Position numbers and translations under genes: made by a program. Below the pieces are notes generated by a model. The model ran no database searches. It worked only from the letters and a program-made list of their open reading frames with translations, and was not told the origin of the DNA. DNA of 64,000 bases. Origin: Achatina immaculata (taxonomy: Eukaryota; Mollusca; Gastropoda; Stylommatophora; Achatinidae). Shown here in pieces: positions 50,908 to 63,009 of the stretch; the stretch's first letter is position 1; each line of letters opens with the position of its first letter. The stretch is taken from contig CM019693.1 in the NCBI GenBank assembly GCA_009760885.1, positions 2,546,300 to 2,610,299 on the forward strand. Reading direction: 5' to 3'.

Positions 50908-51362
50908 GGAGTGTCCAACTGGCAGCCGGCGTGTCACATGCGGCCCTGTGAGGCCTTTGCGTCCCGCGAAATGCAAAATATAATCACGATATTTAACTTA
51001 ATGGAAAAGAGAAATTATGACAGTGCTCAGACAAGGGTTACATATGAAAGGAACCAGAGAATAATTCCAAGAGTAGGGATGACTGGAGAACCTTTAACCG
51101 TGGCCTGAGCTCTCAAAGGAGTGAAAGGCGATGATGATGATTTAACTTAATTAAAAAGAGCGCTTACATAATTTTCTTCACAACACGTAAAGACATTTTA
51201 AAAGACCTGAAAAGCTAATTAAAAATAGTCAAATCACTTTATAACCGTCACATTTTCTCACATACAAGGTAACAGAACCCTAATTTCCTTAAATGCAGCC
51301 CGCCACCAGTTTATGGCACACAGATGTGGCCCTTGAGGCAACGGAAGTTGGACACCCTAATT
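50908..51362. mobile_element. hAT-like MITE with a nested insertion
   Basis: Ends are imperfect inverted repeats. The left is CAGGAGTGTCCAACTGGCAG, and the right read in reverse is TTAGGGTGTCCAACTTCCG; CAGGNGTGTCCAA is a frequent hAT terminus. GGCCCTGTGAGGC and GGGCCACATCTGTGTGCC follow inside. Interrupted by an insertion at 51003-51139 with TSD ATTTAACTTAAT (50991-51002 and 51140-51151). Confidence 0.6.
51003..51139 (+). mobile_element. Short LINE-type 3' fragment, (GAT)n tail, inside hAT-like MITE
   Basis: 137 bp ending GTGAAAGGCGATGATGATG, flanked by the 12-bp duplication ATTTAACTTAAT. The final (GATGAT) tail resembles that of the family at 3059 and 15142, but the body (GGATGACTGGAGAACC) differs, so it may be another family with the same tail type. 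Confidence 0.7.
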
Positions 51363-51874
51363 CTACAGAAAACTGAGCTTCCAGCGAAAATAAGCTGACA
51401 TTCAAAGCACTTTGAAATTAAAACAAAACGAGTTTTTATCGACTTAATTTTATTATTAAGTCTATAAAATCTGGTAAAAACAGATGAATTAACGTGATCA
51501 GATCACGGGGAGTGATTTTTTTTTTTTGGGGGGGGGGGGTCCAAAATGTTGCTCGCCTAACCAGTTCTCTGTGATGTTCTGCTATAGACAAAGGCATATT
51601 CTAACAGGGTGGTAATTGCGTGAGAGAAGCCAAGAGAAGGTGAGTGTCTGCTGTTTTGATTACTTTCTTGTTAGGTTAAAAAAAAAAGGGCGGCCATTAT
51701 TAACTTCACGCGCACAGCTCATTCTAGAAAACTCAGCTCACACGGAATCTATAATTGGCTTTCAGGAAGCCTAGCATATTTACAACAGAAATACTCCATA
51801 CTGTCTTTGCCAGTTCAGACAGTGAACGTACAACCTATATAAACTGGCATTTCGTGGGCCCTATAGCCACGCTT

Positions 51875-51956
51875 CGAAAGACAGGCATTTGTGGAAAACC
51901 CTTGTGGAAGCCCCATGTGCCCTGGGCACTTAAGGTTCAGAGAGAGAGAGAGAGAG
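51875..51956 (+). mobile_element. 82-bp RTE insertion with 12-bp target duplication
   Basis: CGAAAGACAGGCATTTGTGG through GGGCACTTAAGGTTCAGAG then (AG)n, the last 82 bp of the RTE, flanked by ATAGCCACGCTT at 51863-51874 and 51957-51968. Encodes only the terminal [17 protein letters not shown]. Confidence 0.95.
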
Positions 51957-52164
51957 ATAGCCACGCTTACCCTGTCAAGCAGACTTTTCTGGGTCACAGA
52001 TGAAGCTAACAGGTTTGTGACATTATCTCGCGCTAAATTTGACCTTTGATCTACGATTTCGTACTTAACAAAAGGACAGCCTGACATACTCTGTCTAACT
52101 GGAACTGCGTGGCAACGAAAACCGTTGGTTTTATTGAGAATGAAAATGATGCCAATGTATAAAC

Positions 52165-52886
52165 CTGCCCGTGCCGTTAAACGTCACATAGGACTCGCAA
52201 AGTACTTCGCCAATTTTTCCTGTTTTCGGCGAGCTTTTCAACCTCATCAAGGGATTTTATGCCTATTACTTTGGCCTCTCTTAACATTGTCCACTTTAGA
52301 GTTTCCCGTGGTCGACCTCTTTTTCTTCGGCCTGTTGCGTTCCACTTGATAGCAAATTTTGGGATTCTCGGATCGTTTCTTCTCATCACGTGACCAACAA
52401 ATGTCCATCTCCTTTTCCTGATCACCCATGAGACTGGTTGTTGTTCAGTCATCTGTCTTATCTCTGCATTGTTCTTGAATTCGTTCCACTTGATGCCGAG
52501 TATTTTCCTTAGGCATTTGTTTTCAAAACGTCTAACTTCTCGTCTATTTCTTTAGTTGTTTTCCAGCTTTCGCGTGCATAAGTGAGGGTGGACATTATAT
52601 TTGACTTTAATAGTCTTAACTTGGTTTTTGTGCTTATAACTTTTGAATGCCATATGTTCTCAAGATTCTTGAAGATCGATGCTGCTTTTGCTATTCTAAT
52701 TCTAACTTCTTTTCTGGTGTCACCATCCTCAGCTATGTAGCTGCCAAGGTATGCAAATTGATTGACTTCTTCAACATATGTCCCTTCTACGTTATTTTTC
52801 CATTTTGATCAATGGAAATTTTCATTATTTTTGTTTTGTCCTTGTTAATTTCAATTCCTAATTTGCTAGCCATTGAAGACAGGAAT
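52165..52886 (-). mobile_element. (ATAAG)n-family LINE, longest copy
   Basis: 722 bp, minus strand. The terminal frame (52177-52452, [20 protein letters not shown]), then upstream [24 protein letters not shown], [23 protein letters not shown] and the GTYVEEVNQFAYLGSYIAE region around 52720-52780. Terminal codons CDV as in other copies. The (ATAAG) tail is shortened. Its 5' end meets the 5' end of RTE copy B (52887) head to head. Confidence 0.8.
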
Positions 52887-55800
52887 CCCCGTGTGGTATC
52901 CGGGATCTGCAAAGAATAGGACCACTGTACCCTACCACGCATGATCATAAAAGGCGACTAAGGAGGGTTCGGCATAGGGCCAGCAACCCTATCTGGTAAC
53001 AAAAAAAAACTATCAGACTGCTCCAGAAACAGAAACAAGGGAAAAAATAAATACAGGTGGAAGGAGAAGTGCTTATCAGGAAACTGACCCCATGAAAGTT
53101 GTGGATGAAAGCCAGCCACTGGAAGTCCCCACCCCGACTGCAGATCCTGGAACCTAAACACAAGATGCAAATAGGCAGCTGGAATGTAAGAACACTTAAT
53201 CAGACTGAAAAAATAGCACAAACCATCAAGGAAATGCACAGATACAAACTAGACATACTAGGTATACAAGAAGCAAGATGGACAGGACAAGGCAGAAAGA
53301 AATTAACAACACAGCACACAGAAGATACAATAATATGGTCAGGTAAAGAAGATCTTCATGAAGGAGGAGTAGAATTGATTATAACAAAAGAAGCATCAAT
53401 AGCACTACTGAAATGGACCCCTATAAATGAGAGATTATTATATGCATGCTTCAACTCAAGATTCACGAAGCTGTCTATTATAGTTTGTTATGCACCAACA
53501 GAAGCAGCTGAAGAGGAATTAAAAGAAGACTTTTACAACAGCCTCCAAGCCACAGTAGAAACAATACCCAAGCATGATATGCTACTCATCTTGGGCGACT
53601 TCAATGCAAAAGTAGGTGAGGGAAATGAAGATAGAAGAATAATCATGGGAAGAGAAGGAATCGGAGAAATAAATGAAAATGGAGAAAGACTGTGCAATTT
53701 CTGTGAAGAAAACATGATGACCATCGGAGGGACAATTTTCCAACATAAAAACATCCATAAAGTGACTAGGAGGTCCCCAGATGAAACCACAGAAAACCAA
53801 ATCGATCACATACTAATAAACAACAAGTGAAAACGGTCACTACAAGACGTGCGAGCAAGGAAAGGAGCAGATGTAGGAAGTGATCACAACCTTCTTCTGG
53901 TAGCAAAAATAAAACTGAAATTAAGGCAGGTCAAAATCGGAGAACACAGAAAGACACGTTTTGATACAACAAACTGAAAGACCAGCAAACAAGGAATGAA
54001 TTCTCAGTAGTACTTAAGAACTACTTCAGTGCCCTACAAAACGAAGCAGAAATGTCCATACTAGAGGTCAATAAAACACTACAGGAAACAGCAAAAGAGG
54101 TGCTGGCATATCGGAAACGGAGAAAAGAGGAATGGATAAGCAAGACCACATGGGAAAAGATAGAGCAAGGAAAGGAAATCAAGAAAAAATTACTGAACAC
54201 CATATCACAAAGGCTAAAAGAACAAGTTTTAAGTAATTATGCAAAGAAATGAAGGAATCATGCTGTCAAGATAAACGTCAATACTATGACAACTTAGCAG
54301 AAGCAGCAGAGAAAGCAGCATATGCAAATGACATGAAAACCATATACAAAATCACAAAGCAGATGACAGGTAACTTCAGCATAAGATGTGAGAGTGCGAT
54401 AAGAACACATAAGGGACAACTGGACACTGAAGAAAGAGAAAAAATTGAAAGATGGAGGGAACACTTTAATACCCTACTAAACAGAACATAAGCAGCACAA
54501 ACAATAGACATATCTGAAGCAAAAATGGAACTAAACTTCAATACAGGACCAATAACAATAAGTGAAGTAAAGGAGGCAATAAAGAAGCTAAAATTAGACA
54601 GGGCACCAGGTGAAGATGAAGTGACTGCTGAGATGTTGAAAACAGAAGAAACAGAAACACCAAAACAACTCTGCCGGATACTACAACAAATCTGGGATCT
54701 AGAAAAAGATCAAAAGGAGTGGAAAACTGGGCTTATAGTAAAACTACCAAAGAAAGGTGACCTCAGAGATTGCGGGAACTGGAGAGGCATTACCCTACTG
54801 CCACTCACCAGTAAAGTATTTTGCAGAATAATCATCAACAGAATTAGACTTGATGGAAAACTTCAGAAAGAGCAGGCAGGATTTAGGAAAGGAAGATCAT
54901 GCATAGACCACATATTTGTACTTAGACAAATATTAGAACAGGCAAATGAGTGGCATAGCACAACATATGCATTGTTTATAGATTTGAGAAAGCCTTTGAC
55001 AGTGTCAACAGAGATGCACTGTGGAAAATCCTAAGATGGCATGGCCTCCCCCATAAGATAGTAAATGTAATCAAAGCCCTATACGAGGGTTTTCAGTGCA
55101 AAGTGGTCTGTGGAGAACATACCTCCAGCAGCCTTAGGGTACAAACAGGAGTGAACAAGAGGTGTGTATTATCATCAACATTATTTATCTTGGCAGTAGA
55201 CTGGTTAATGAAGGAGGCAACATCAGACAAACGCAGAGGATTACAATGGATCCTTGACACAGTGCTGGAGAACCTTGACTTTGCGGACGACATTTGTCTA
55301 CTATAAAGCAGTCACAAAGATATGCAAGATAAAATAAACAAGCTAACTCATAATGCAAACAACATAGGACTAAAGATCAACGTAGGAAAGACAAAGTTAA
55401 TGAAGCAAAATGTGAACAACAGAAATGTACTCAGAGCAGATAGCAAATTGGTTAAGGAGGTAAACGAATTTGTATATCTTGGCAGTAGAGTTGTAGAAAA
55501 TGGAGACAGCACAGAGGACATCAACAGCAGACTTACTAGAGCAAACCAGGCTTTTGCTAAGCTGCAGACTACATGGAAATCCAAAAAAAAAAAAAACTAA
55601 GCATGGATACGAAAATCAGGATATTTAAGTGTACTACTCTATGGAAGTGAATGCTGGAAAATCGCCAAAACCATAGAAAACAAGTTGAATTCTTTCCAGA
55701 CTAAATGTTTACGAAGAATTAGACAAATATTTTGGCCAAACACCATAAGAAATAACATCTTGTTGACAGAAATGCAGATGAAGCCACTGACAGCAATTAT

Positions 55801-56058
55801 TGAGGAAAGACGCTGGCGATGGTTGGGACATGTGCTCCGAATGACTGACAACTCACTACCAAAAATAGCACTAAGATGGACACCTCAGGGAAACAGAAGT
55901 AAGGGTAGACCAAAAGAGATATGGAGAAGAACAACAGAGAGAATGTTGAGCAATAGAGGGCTCACATGGGCAAGAGCAGAAAAAAAGGCAAAGGACAGGC
56001 ATTTGTGGAAAACCCTTGCGGAAGCCCCATGTGCCTTAGTCACTTAAGGTTCACACAT

Positions 56059-56098
<40 letters not shown>
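52887..56098 (+). mobile_element. Full-length RTE-clade LINE (copy B), decayed
   Basis: Starts CCCCGTGTGGTATCCGGGAT, matching the 5' end of copy A, and ends in (GA)n at 56070-56098. Open segments: 53099-53830 (endonuclease, with [20 protein letters not shown] and [20 protein letters not shown]), 54052-54252 and 54249-54491 (linker), 54525-55034 ([19 protein letters not shown]), 55103-55306 (DFADDICLL at 55276-55302), 55322-55600, 55685-56047 (C-terminus). Stops and frameshifts separate them, so it is a pseudogene, but without the internal duplication seen in copy A. It lies upstream of the host gene and opposite in direction to copy A. Confidence 0.95.
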
Positions 56099-56099
<1 letters not shown>

Positions 56100-56102
<3 letters not shown>

Positions 56103-57340
56103 GATATCTGTCTTTTCTTGCATGGAATTCACGTTGTTACTGATAAGAGTTATGTCATCAGCAACATCAAGATATTTTAGTTAGGTCCCATGTACCCAAT
56201 CAATCCTGTATTACCTGTGCAGCATTTTCCCATTATATATATATATAATAGAATATGACTGTAACCAAAATTTAACGTACCAAAAAAAAAAAAACGATTT
56301 CAAAAATATATAACTTGTAATATAATATTTCCCGTTTATAATGTGATGAAATCAAAACATTATTTTTCAACAAAATTTTTTAACTGGAAACTATCAAAGC
56401 TTTATATAACCTCGAATACAAGCAAGAGAGAGAGAGAGAGAGAGAAAATCACCCTTGAGTGCGACTAAACTTGCACATGAACATACTTTTATCACTGCGA
56501 CAGGAGTTAAACACTGCGTTTAGCTCACATGATTATACATTTTTGTACGCAAAAAAAAAAAAAACGTAAGGCGAGTCACGTGAAGAAAAACTTGTGAAAA
56601 TGTTGCACCATCTATTCCCACCTCTCCTTTGAAAAAAAAAGTGTTTTTAGGTACAGAGGTGAAGGCGCAGTCCGAGACTGCTTACAAAGACTTCCTTATA
56701 TGATTGATGAATGTTTTATTACAAATTATCCAGAATTATCCAAAACGTTTTTCGCTTAATCAGTTCTGATGCTCCCTTGCTGCTTCCTTTTCCATGTACT
56801 GCTCCCTATTCCCACAGCTGACTGTTTGTGCCAGGTCTGGCCAACTATAGTTAACCAGGACTCTCTCACCCGTTGGTGGTCCCAATAGTCTGCATAACAA
56901 GGCTCCCATGAGCAGTAAGATCAGCTAGAGAAGCGGTGTGCCTCCGCTTGTTTAGTGTCCGCATCTGTAAAAATTATCACCATAAACCACTCCCCATTCG
57001 ACATGATGGTGTGCTTCAACGCCTTCATCGCATCGGCTGCAAAGAATATTCTACTCATTAGTTCTAGGGTGTTAGAACAAGCTGTTTGATAAACCGAGGC
57101 AGAAAAGTGTGAGCATTATACGGCTGTTTCTTTCTTACCACTGTGAGTGACAAGTGACTCCGAAAGCCGAACAAACAATGACCAAGCAAAGCTGTCTGTA
57201 TAATTTCCTAAATCATCTTCTAGTTACATAAATAATTCATGGGGCTAACTGTGGTAGTTACTTTGATTCACTGCCTAACGCGAGTAAAGTAACGGAAACA
57301 GAATATGGAGATATATAAAAATATATAAAGATCTTTAAAA
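56100..57340. other. Intergenic, no gene recognised
   Basis: AT-rich unique DNA with short simple repeats: (TATA) near 56236, (GA)n at 56425-56445 and several A-runs. No frame above 60 codons with any recognisable motif. Confidence 0.65.
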
Positions 57341-57344
57341 TATC

Positions 57345-57860
57345 AAAACAGCTGAGAAACACATAAATGCCTTTGAATGTAAATGCTACAGAAGAGTTAT
57401 TCAAATATCATGGGCACAAAAAAGAACAAATACATCCATACTAAAAGAACTTAATATTGAAGAAGGCTGGCTAGGAAGGAAGATTAAACAGAGAAAGCTT
57501 AAATATTTTGGACATACTAAACGTCATATAATTTAGAGAAGACTGTCTTGGAATGGTACATAATGGAAAAAAGAAAGAGAACGAACGAACGAATACTTTA
57601 TTTTCAATGGGTTAAGAATTGAGCACGCAAGCCCGTCTGACATTCTGCCCTTCATCACACAGCTTTCACTCAGTCACAGTCATTCAGCTTTTCAGAGAGG
57701 AAGACCAAGGCGAAGATGGCTGCAAGACATCGTTGATAATCTTCAAATGGATGCATCAGCAGCCGGGCATCTTGCTTACAACCGAGAGGTCTGCAGGAGA
57801 GCTGTTAGGGTGGCAAAGTTCCGCAAGGGACATGCAAATGACTGACTGACTGACTGACTT
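57345..57860 (+). mobile_element. LINE 3' end, (ACTG)n-tail family, with small internal insertion
   Basis: Reads (broken) [52 protein letters not shown], then an insert (57579-57690) and [20 protein letters not shown], ending ATGCAAATGACTGACTGACT. The same family as 39604 and 59297. Confidence 0.85.
57579..57690 (-). mobile_element. Short insert inside LINE, (GTTC)n-ended on minus strand
   Basis: About 110 bp starting GAACGAACGAACGAATACTTT on the plus strand and containing ATTTTCAATGGGTTAAGAATT and GCCCGTCTGACATTCTGCCC. It splits AAAGAGAGGAAG of the LINE with AGAG on both sides. Related to 10571. Confidence 0.55.
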
Positions 57861-57869
57861 TAAAAGGGT

Positions 57870-58915
57870 TGAATAACTGTCGTGCAAAACAACAGCAAAA
57901 ACAAAACATAACAAAAACACAAAGCACAGATTTCAGGAAATGAAAGAAACACTATGAGATCTGATTCATTTGAAGGGAAAGGAAATAAGGTAAAAGGAAC
58001 TACTGAAAAGATTTAAAGTAAGAAAGGATAACCATGACAGCGGCTGAGGTAAAACTGATATTAGCTAGTAGAGTTAGGATTAAAATGAACAAGAAAAAAC
58101 CCTAAGACTATTATGCCCCCCACTTGTTTTTGTTATCATACCAAAACATCTGTTTTTACTATTGCAATGAAAAGAACAAAACAGAATACAGAGATATAAA
58201 CACTCAAAAAGCAATATGGATTCCTTGATATTAATGGAAAATGCAAAGTAAAACATGGCAGAATTGTAAACATGTAAAGAAGTATAAATACTAATGGTAA
58301 AGATTAAAAGAATTTTTTTTTTTTACTTTTAAATATTAGTGGAAAAGGATGCAGCCATTAGTGAGCAATAAAATGTTCTGATGCCAGTAACTAAGATGAT
58401 GTGTTTGACAGGTTTTGCACCAGACCTGTTTCTCCTCCATGGTAAAAACATTTATCAATCGGTAACATTTTTAGAAGTTACTCTAAGTCTCTCAGTTAAT
58501 TACATATGAATTTCTGATGATACAGCACTAATCACCAGGAAAAAAAAATGACCAATAAATCAACAGGTTACAGAGCTGAACAAACAAAAGTCATCTTCAG
58601 GAACAATGACCCCATCTAAATTAAATGTAGAGGTTGATGGAATGACCCTGGACTATGTTCACAAATTCAGAAACACTTGGTTCACTAATTATAACTCCAG
58701 GTGGGAACTGCACTACTAGGATCAATAATAAAAATGCTGAGACTATACTGGAGAAGGCTGTTAAAAACTCTTACACTATGTATCTGACTGTACTACAAAA
58801 ACTATTAAAATGCTACAATGAATTTACTATACTATGCTAAAGTTAAAAATGAATCGAAATACTATGCTAAAGTTAAAAATGAATCAAAGGCCATTCTTTT
58901 ATAATATTACTAGTG
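57870..58915. other. Intergenic, no feature recognised
   Basis: A-rich unique sequence. One local direct repeat: AAATACTATGCTAAAGTTAA at about 58828 and 58857 (29-bp unit, two copies). Confidence 0.55.
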
Positions 58916-58921
58916 GCAAAT

Positions 58922-59150
58922 AGACATGTTTTAAGAAGAGGCAAACTGGAACACTTAATGACAACAGGAAAACTGAAAGGGAAAAGGGGACAGAGGATGA
59001 CACAGAAACAAGATACTTGATGGATTAAAAGAGTGGTACAGAGCACAGCTTATAGAAAGCGTGAAGGATCAATGGTTGTGGAAATCAGTGATGATCAACA
59101 CCTGATTGGCATGTACCATAGGGAGAGAGAAAGAGAGAGAGAGAGAGTGG
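58922..59150 (+). mobile_element. LINE C-terminal scrap
   Basis: GACATGTTTTAAGAAGAGGC, GGAACACTTAATGACAACAG, GATTGGCATGTACCATAG, then (GA)n. The same family as 34655-35060 (GTTTTAAGAAGAGCCAAACT, GATTGGCATGGACCAGAGAG). Confidence 0.75.
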
Positions 59151-59296
59151 CAAGTGAAATGATATTACTTGAGAAAATGATTACAGTCACTTACACAGCT
59201 AATTAAGGGGGATTATTTGAGGAAAGCTAGTGAAATTTTTTTTTAAAAGAAGAAGAAATTTAACTTGAATTATGAGCAAGTTAAAAAGAATCTGTA

Positions 59297-59795
59297 AAGA
59301 ATAAAGAATCTGAAGAGAAGAACAGACAGAACTACAAAAATAAGATTTTTAAGGGCATGCATCTTTCCCATCACAACAAATGCCTGTGAGACTTGGACAC
59401 AACAAAACCGTTGAGAAACACATAAATGCCTTTGAATGTAAATGCTACAGAAGAGTTCTTCAAATATCATGGACACAAAAAAAGAACAAATATATCCATA
59501 CTACAAGAACTTAATATTGAAGAAGGCTGGTTAGTAAAGAGGATTAAATAAATAAAACTTAAATGTTTTGGACATATTAAACGTCATGATAATCTAGAGA
59601 AGACTGTCTTGGAAGGGTACATAACGGGAAAAAGAAAGAGAGGAAGACCAAGGCGAAGATGGCTGCAAGACATTGTTGATGATCTGCAAATGGATGCATC
59701 AGCAGCAGAGCATCTTGCTCACAACCGAGAGGCCTAAAGGAGTGCTATTAGGGAGGCAAAGTTCCACAAGGGACACACAAATGAGTGAATGAAGA
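59297..59795 (+). mobile_element. LINE 3' end, (GAAT/ACTG)n-tail family
   Basis: Plus strand, broken frame: RAC-IFPITTNACETWTQQNR-like start, [66 protein letters not shown], ending CACACAAATGAGTGAATGAA. It includes the same C-terminal region as copies at 49105 and 57345. Confidence 0.85.
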
Positions 59796-60184
59796 TGAGC
59801 AAGTTATTGAACATCTGTTCTGATTTAGGAAGAACTTTAAAACATAAGTGAACAAGTATTTTTAGAAAAAGTAATAAAAGACAGCAGCCAGAGTTAAATT
59901 ATTGACAAATAGCACAACTGCACAACAGAAAAAAAAAACATAGCAATGATGATACAGGAAAGACAAAATACTGAAATCTGTACAGAGGCAGGTTCACTCA
60001 TGGCATCTGTCATGGTGTTTGATGATAATATTTACAAAAGGGCATGCCAGTTTTAACTGCTGCTTTTTATAATAAAAGGTCACTATATTCCACTGTGCTG
60101 GGTTAAATGTTGAAGTGTAGCGGAAATATGTTTGAAAAAAAAAAATGATGCTAACAAAAATGAGAAAAACTTAGACATATCTGA

Positions 60185-60535
60185 AGTCTTCTTCTTCGAT
60201 CATTCTCAGACTTGTATACTTCTGAAGTAAACAGCGGTAAGCTGCAAGTTGTGTACATCTCTTCTTTGACTGGTACAGGCCTTGGCCACGTTTGTTTTCT
60301 CTGTTTCCTCACACGTTGGACACTCTTGTAGAATATGTTCTTCAGTCATCTTGCTGGTCCCACCTGGACATATTTCAGTCAGATTGATCTTCAGTTTATC
60401 GAAACATGATACCTCAGTCTGTTGTGGCAGGTGAAGAGCCGAAATATGATTACTTACCCCGCCATACTCAGCATCATCTTTCTGCTGGCCATTTTGTTCT
60501 TTTGTCCATTTATTCTTGTATTTTATTTTTACCAT
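60185..60535 (-). pseudogene. RNase H-type LINE C-terminus, diverged
   Basis: The minus strand frame of 109 codons reads YGGVSNHISALHLPQQTEVS, CFDKLKINLTEICPGGTSKM, TEEHILQECPTCEETEKTNV, and ends in a GAAGAAGAAG tail at about 60190. C-x(n)-EHILQECP corresponds to the zinc-knuckle-like VEHILQNC of 28951. A second, diverged family member. Confidence 0.7.
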
Positions 60536-60539
60536 TAAC

Positions 60540-62690
60540 TTAGCTTCAAATTATCTGAAGTACCTGGTCAAGGAAACATTGAAATGAAGAACTTTTGTCT
60601 CTGCTTTATAATCTACTGAGTCTTGAGGATGATGTGAAGAGGACACGCAGACTATGCTGCTTAATCATCATATCTGTCAGATGAGATACTTCTAAATTAG
60701 GATAATATTTTATTTGATGACAAGAATGTTCTTCAGTTAAAAAATATATTCAGTGTTATTTGCCTGAATTTAGAGATAAGAGAAATGACAAATGCAGCAA
60801 AACCTGGTTCTAGTAATGAAGGTGGACAAAATTTAACAATTTTTTGTAAGCATTGACTAAAGATGGCTATGTCTGGGAGATGCCACTGTTATCAGGGTCA
60901 AGGTGTTATTTTTACTTCCACATGATGCTCTGGTAAGCTGGTTACTGTGATCTTAGTTGGCCTAATAAGATACCATGTGACATGTATTTAACTGACAGAA
61001 GTTGCAGAGGAACTCACATCTCATATCCTCTCCAGGAATTAGAGGAAAGGTGGGGGGGGGGGGGAGGCGAATGAAGATTCTATCAACCAAGCATCACGCA
61101 AATATAACAAGATTTTTCACCACGGTATCAGCTGCCTATATTATATATAAGATGCAAGCAAGCCAACAGGGAAACGGGGGGAAGGGGGAGAAAAGGGGGA
61201 GGGGGAATCCGTGCTGAGTCGACAAAAATTACCACTGCTCCAACGAAAAAAAAGTGTCTGTGTAATAAATCTAAACAAACACCAAGAATTACACATTCCT
61301 GACACACTTCTAATCATGTAAATAAAAAACTGTTACACATGCGTTTCTTGGACATGTTCTAGGCAGCAGATGCGCAGTGAATGGCTATCATTATTGACAT
61401 GTCGGACAGGTCCATAAGCTCTCCTAATACCTCATATGAAGGAGGATCTCAGGACAGTGCGCGCACTCCGTAGCCCTGGCGAGAACCTTCACGAACTGGG
61501 GGGGGGGAAGGGGTGCTGGCCGAAATTCGAGCTAACGCCTTACTTGCAAAAGAAACCGCGTCCCTGTCGATTCGGCCAAAGCTACCCAGGTGGGTGTAGT
61601 TTTAGGGTAGTTATAAACATGGGTCCGTGTAAATAACACATTTTGTAATAACATGTCTGCACGATGTAGTAAGTAATACTTAATTAGGCTCGAAATTAAT
61701 TCTTTGTAAAAGACAAGCATTTTAAAAACATAGCTTACATAAGTTAAGCTCTAAACGCAAAGCGGAAAAAAAATGGTGACTGGATTTTCTCATGTAGGTC
61801 TCCTGTAAGGCCTATCCAACACGTATAACGCCTTTGAATTGTGGGGAGGTTGTGGTAGCTGCAAGGAAGATATACTCTCTTGTAGAAGGTACACTGAACA
61901 CGTGGGAAAGCATGCATCTACGAATATGCCTCACAGATTATGCGCTCCGATAAGACGACCACAGCAAACGAACATACTACAGTGGTGTAAAAGACACTAT
62001 AGCGCTATAAAGCAGAATATCAACTCACCTAACTTATTCACTTTTAACAATTCTAAATCACTCAGCATTTCCAGTTATGCAAAACATCTACCATATTTTC
62101 AGTGATTCACTTCGCACGGAAGCAACGTCGCTTCAGAAAACCTGAAGCACACATTATTTTGCTGCCGAAAATGTTTTCTAACGTGAAGGCTTCACGAATC
62201 CAGCCAGTGTATAAAGACTGCAGTTCCAGTCTACTCAGCTGTCAGTCTTGAGTTGCACAGTAGCTGTAATGAAAGACATACTCCGGCAAGAAACCTCCGT
62301 ATGTGTGTGTATGTGTATACATATGTTTTATCCACGTCGACGAAGACAGCAGCTAAAAACTGTATCAACAAACACGCGCGTTTGTTATGATGATATAGAG
62401 AAGTTATATCCACCCCCCAAAAACATCAATAACCCAGGGATATACGTTTAACCGCGGTCGAGTCCAATTAGGTCAGTGGGGGTGTTTGGTTGAGACAGCT
62501 ATTGTTGAAAGGGGAAGCTACCCATCTGATTCTAGAATAATCGTTTCTATATTGTTTCCCTTGTAATAAGACAAGTTTCTGTCAGTGGCAACTACCGGCA
62601 GAGCCTCCTGGAGGAACTTTATAGGCGAGTGAAAAACTATTTCTCCACCCACCCCGCCCCCAACTGATTTAGTCAGTCTGTCTTCTTCGT
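60540..62690. other. Intergenic, no gene recognised
   Basis: Contains G-rich runs (61052-61067, 61175-61205, 61498-61515). An 88-codon open frame at 61839-62105 (MWGGCGSCKEDILSCRRYTE start) has no family I know and no splice support, so it is not called. Confidence 0.55.
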
Positions 62691-62695
62691 CTGAG

Positions 62696-62995
62696 CCATT
62701 AAGACTCATCGTTGCTCTCCTTCATTCCTCTTCTCTCTCCAGTTGGTGACACTAATTTTCTTTTATATCCTCTTCTATGTTTTCTTTCCATCTCTGTCTT
62801 GTTCTACCCCTTGGTCTTGATTCCTTCATATCTTGTGCATACACCATTTTCATTTGTCTGTTCTCTTCCATTCTTTCTACATGCCACAGCCAGCGTAGCC
62901 TGTTTAGTTTCAAGACATTTATAACTCTTTGGGATTTAAATAAGCTATTCAGTTCAGTGTTCTTTCTAGCTCTCCAAAGAAGTATTCAGGAAAAA
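62696..62995 (-). mobile_element. LINE C-terminal fragment, same family as 18530
   Basis: The minus strand corresponds to 19480-19735: [24 protein letters not shown], RGRTRQRWKENIEEDIKEN-like, and SLNGSDEEDRLTK end. 300 bp, 5'-truncated. Confidence 0.8.
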
Positions 62996-63009
62996 GCCTG
63001 TTACTCCAT

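Noticed and set aside
61839..62105. 88-codon frame starting MWGGCGSCKEDILS
   Set aside because: No recognisable domain, no splice or promoter support, and length is within chance for this window.
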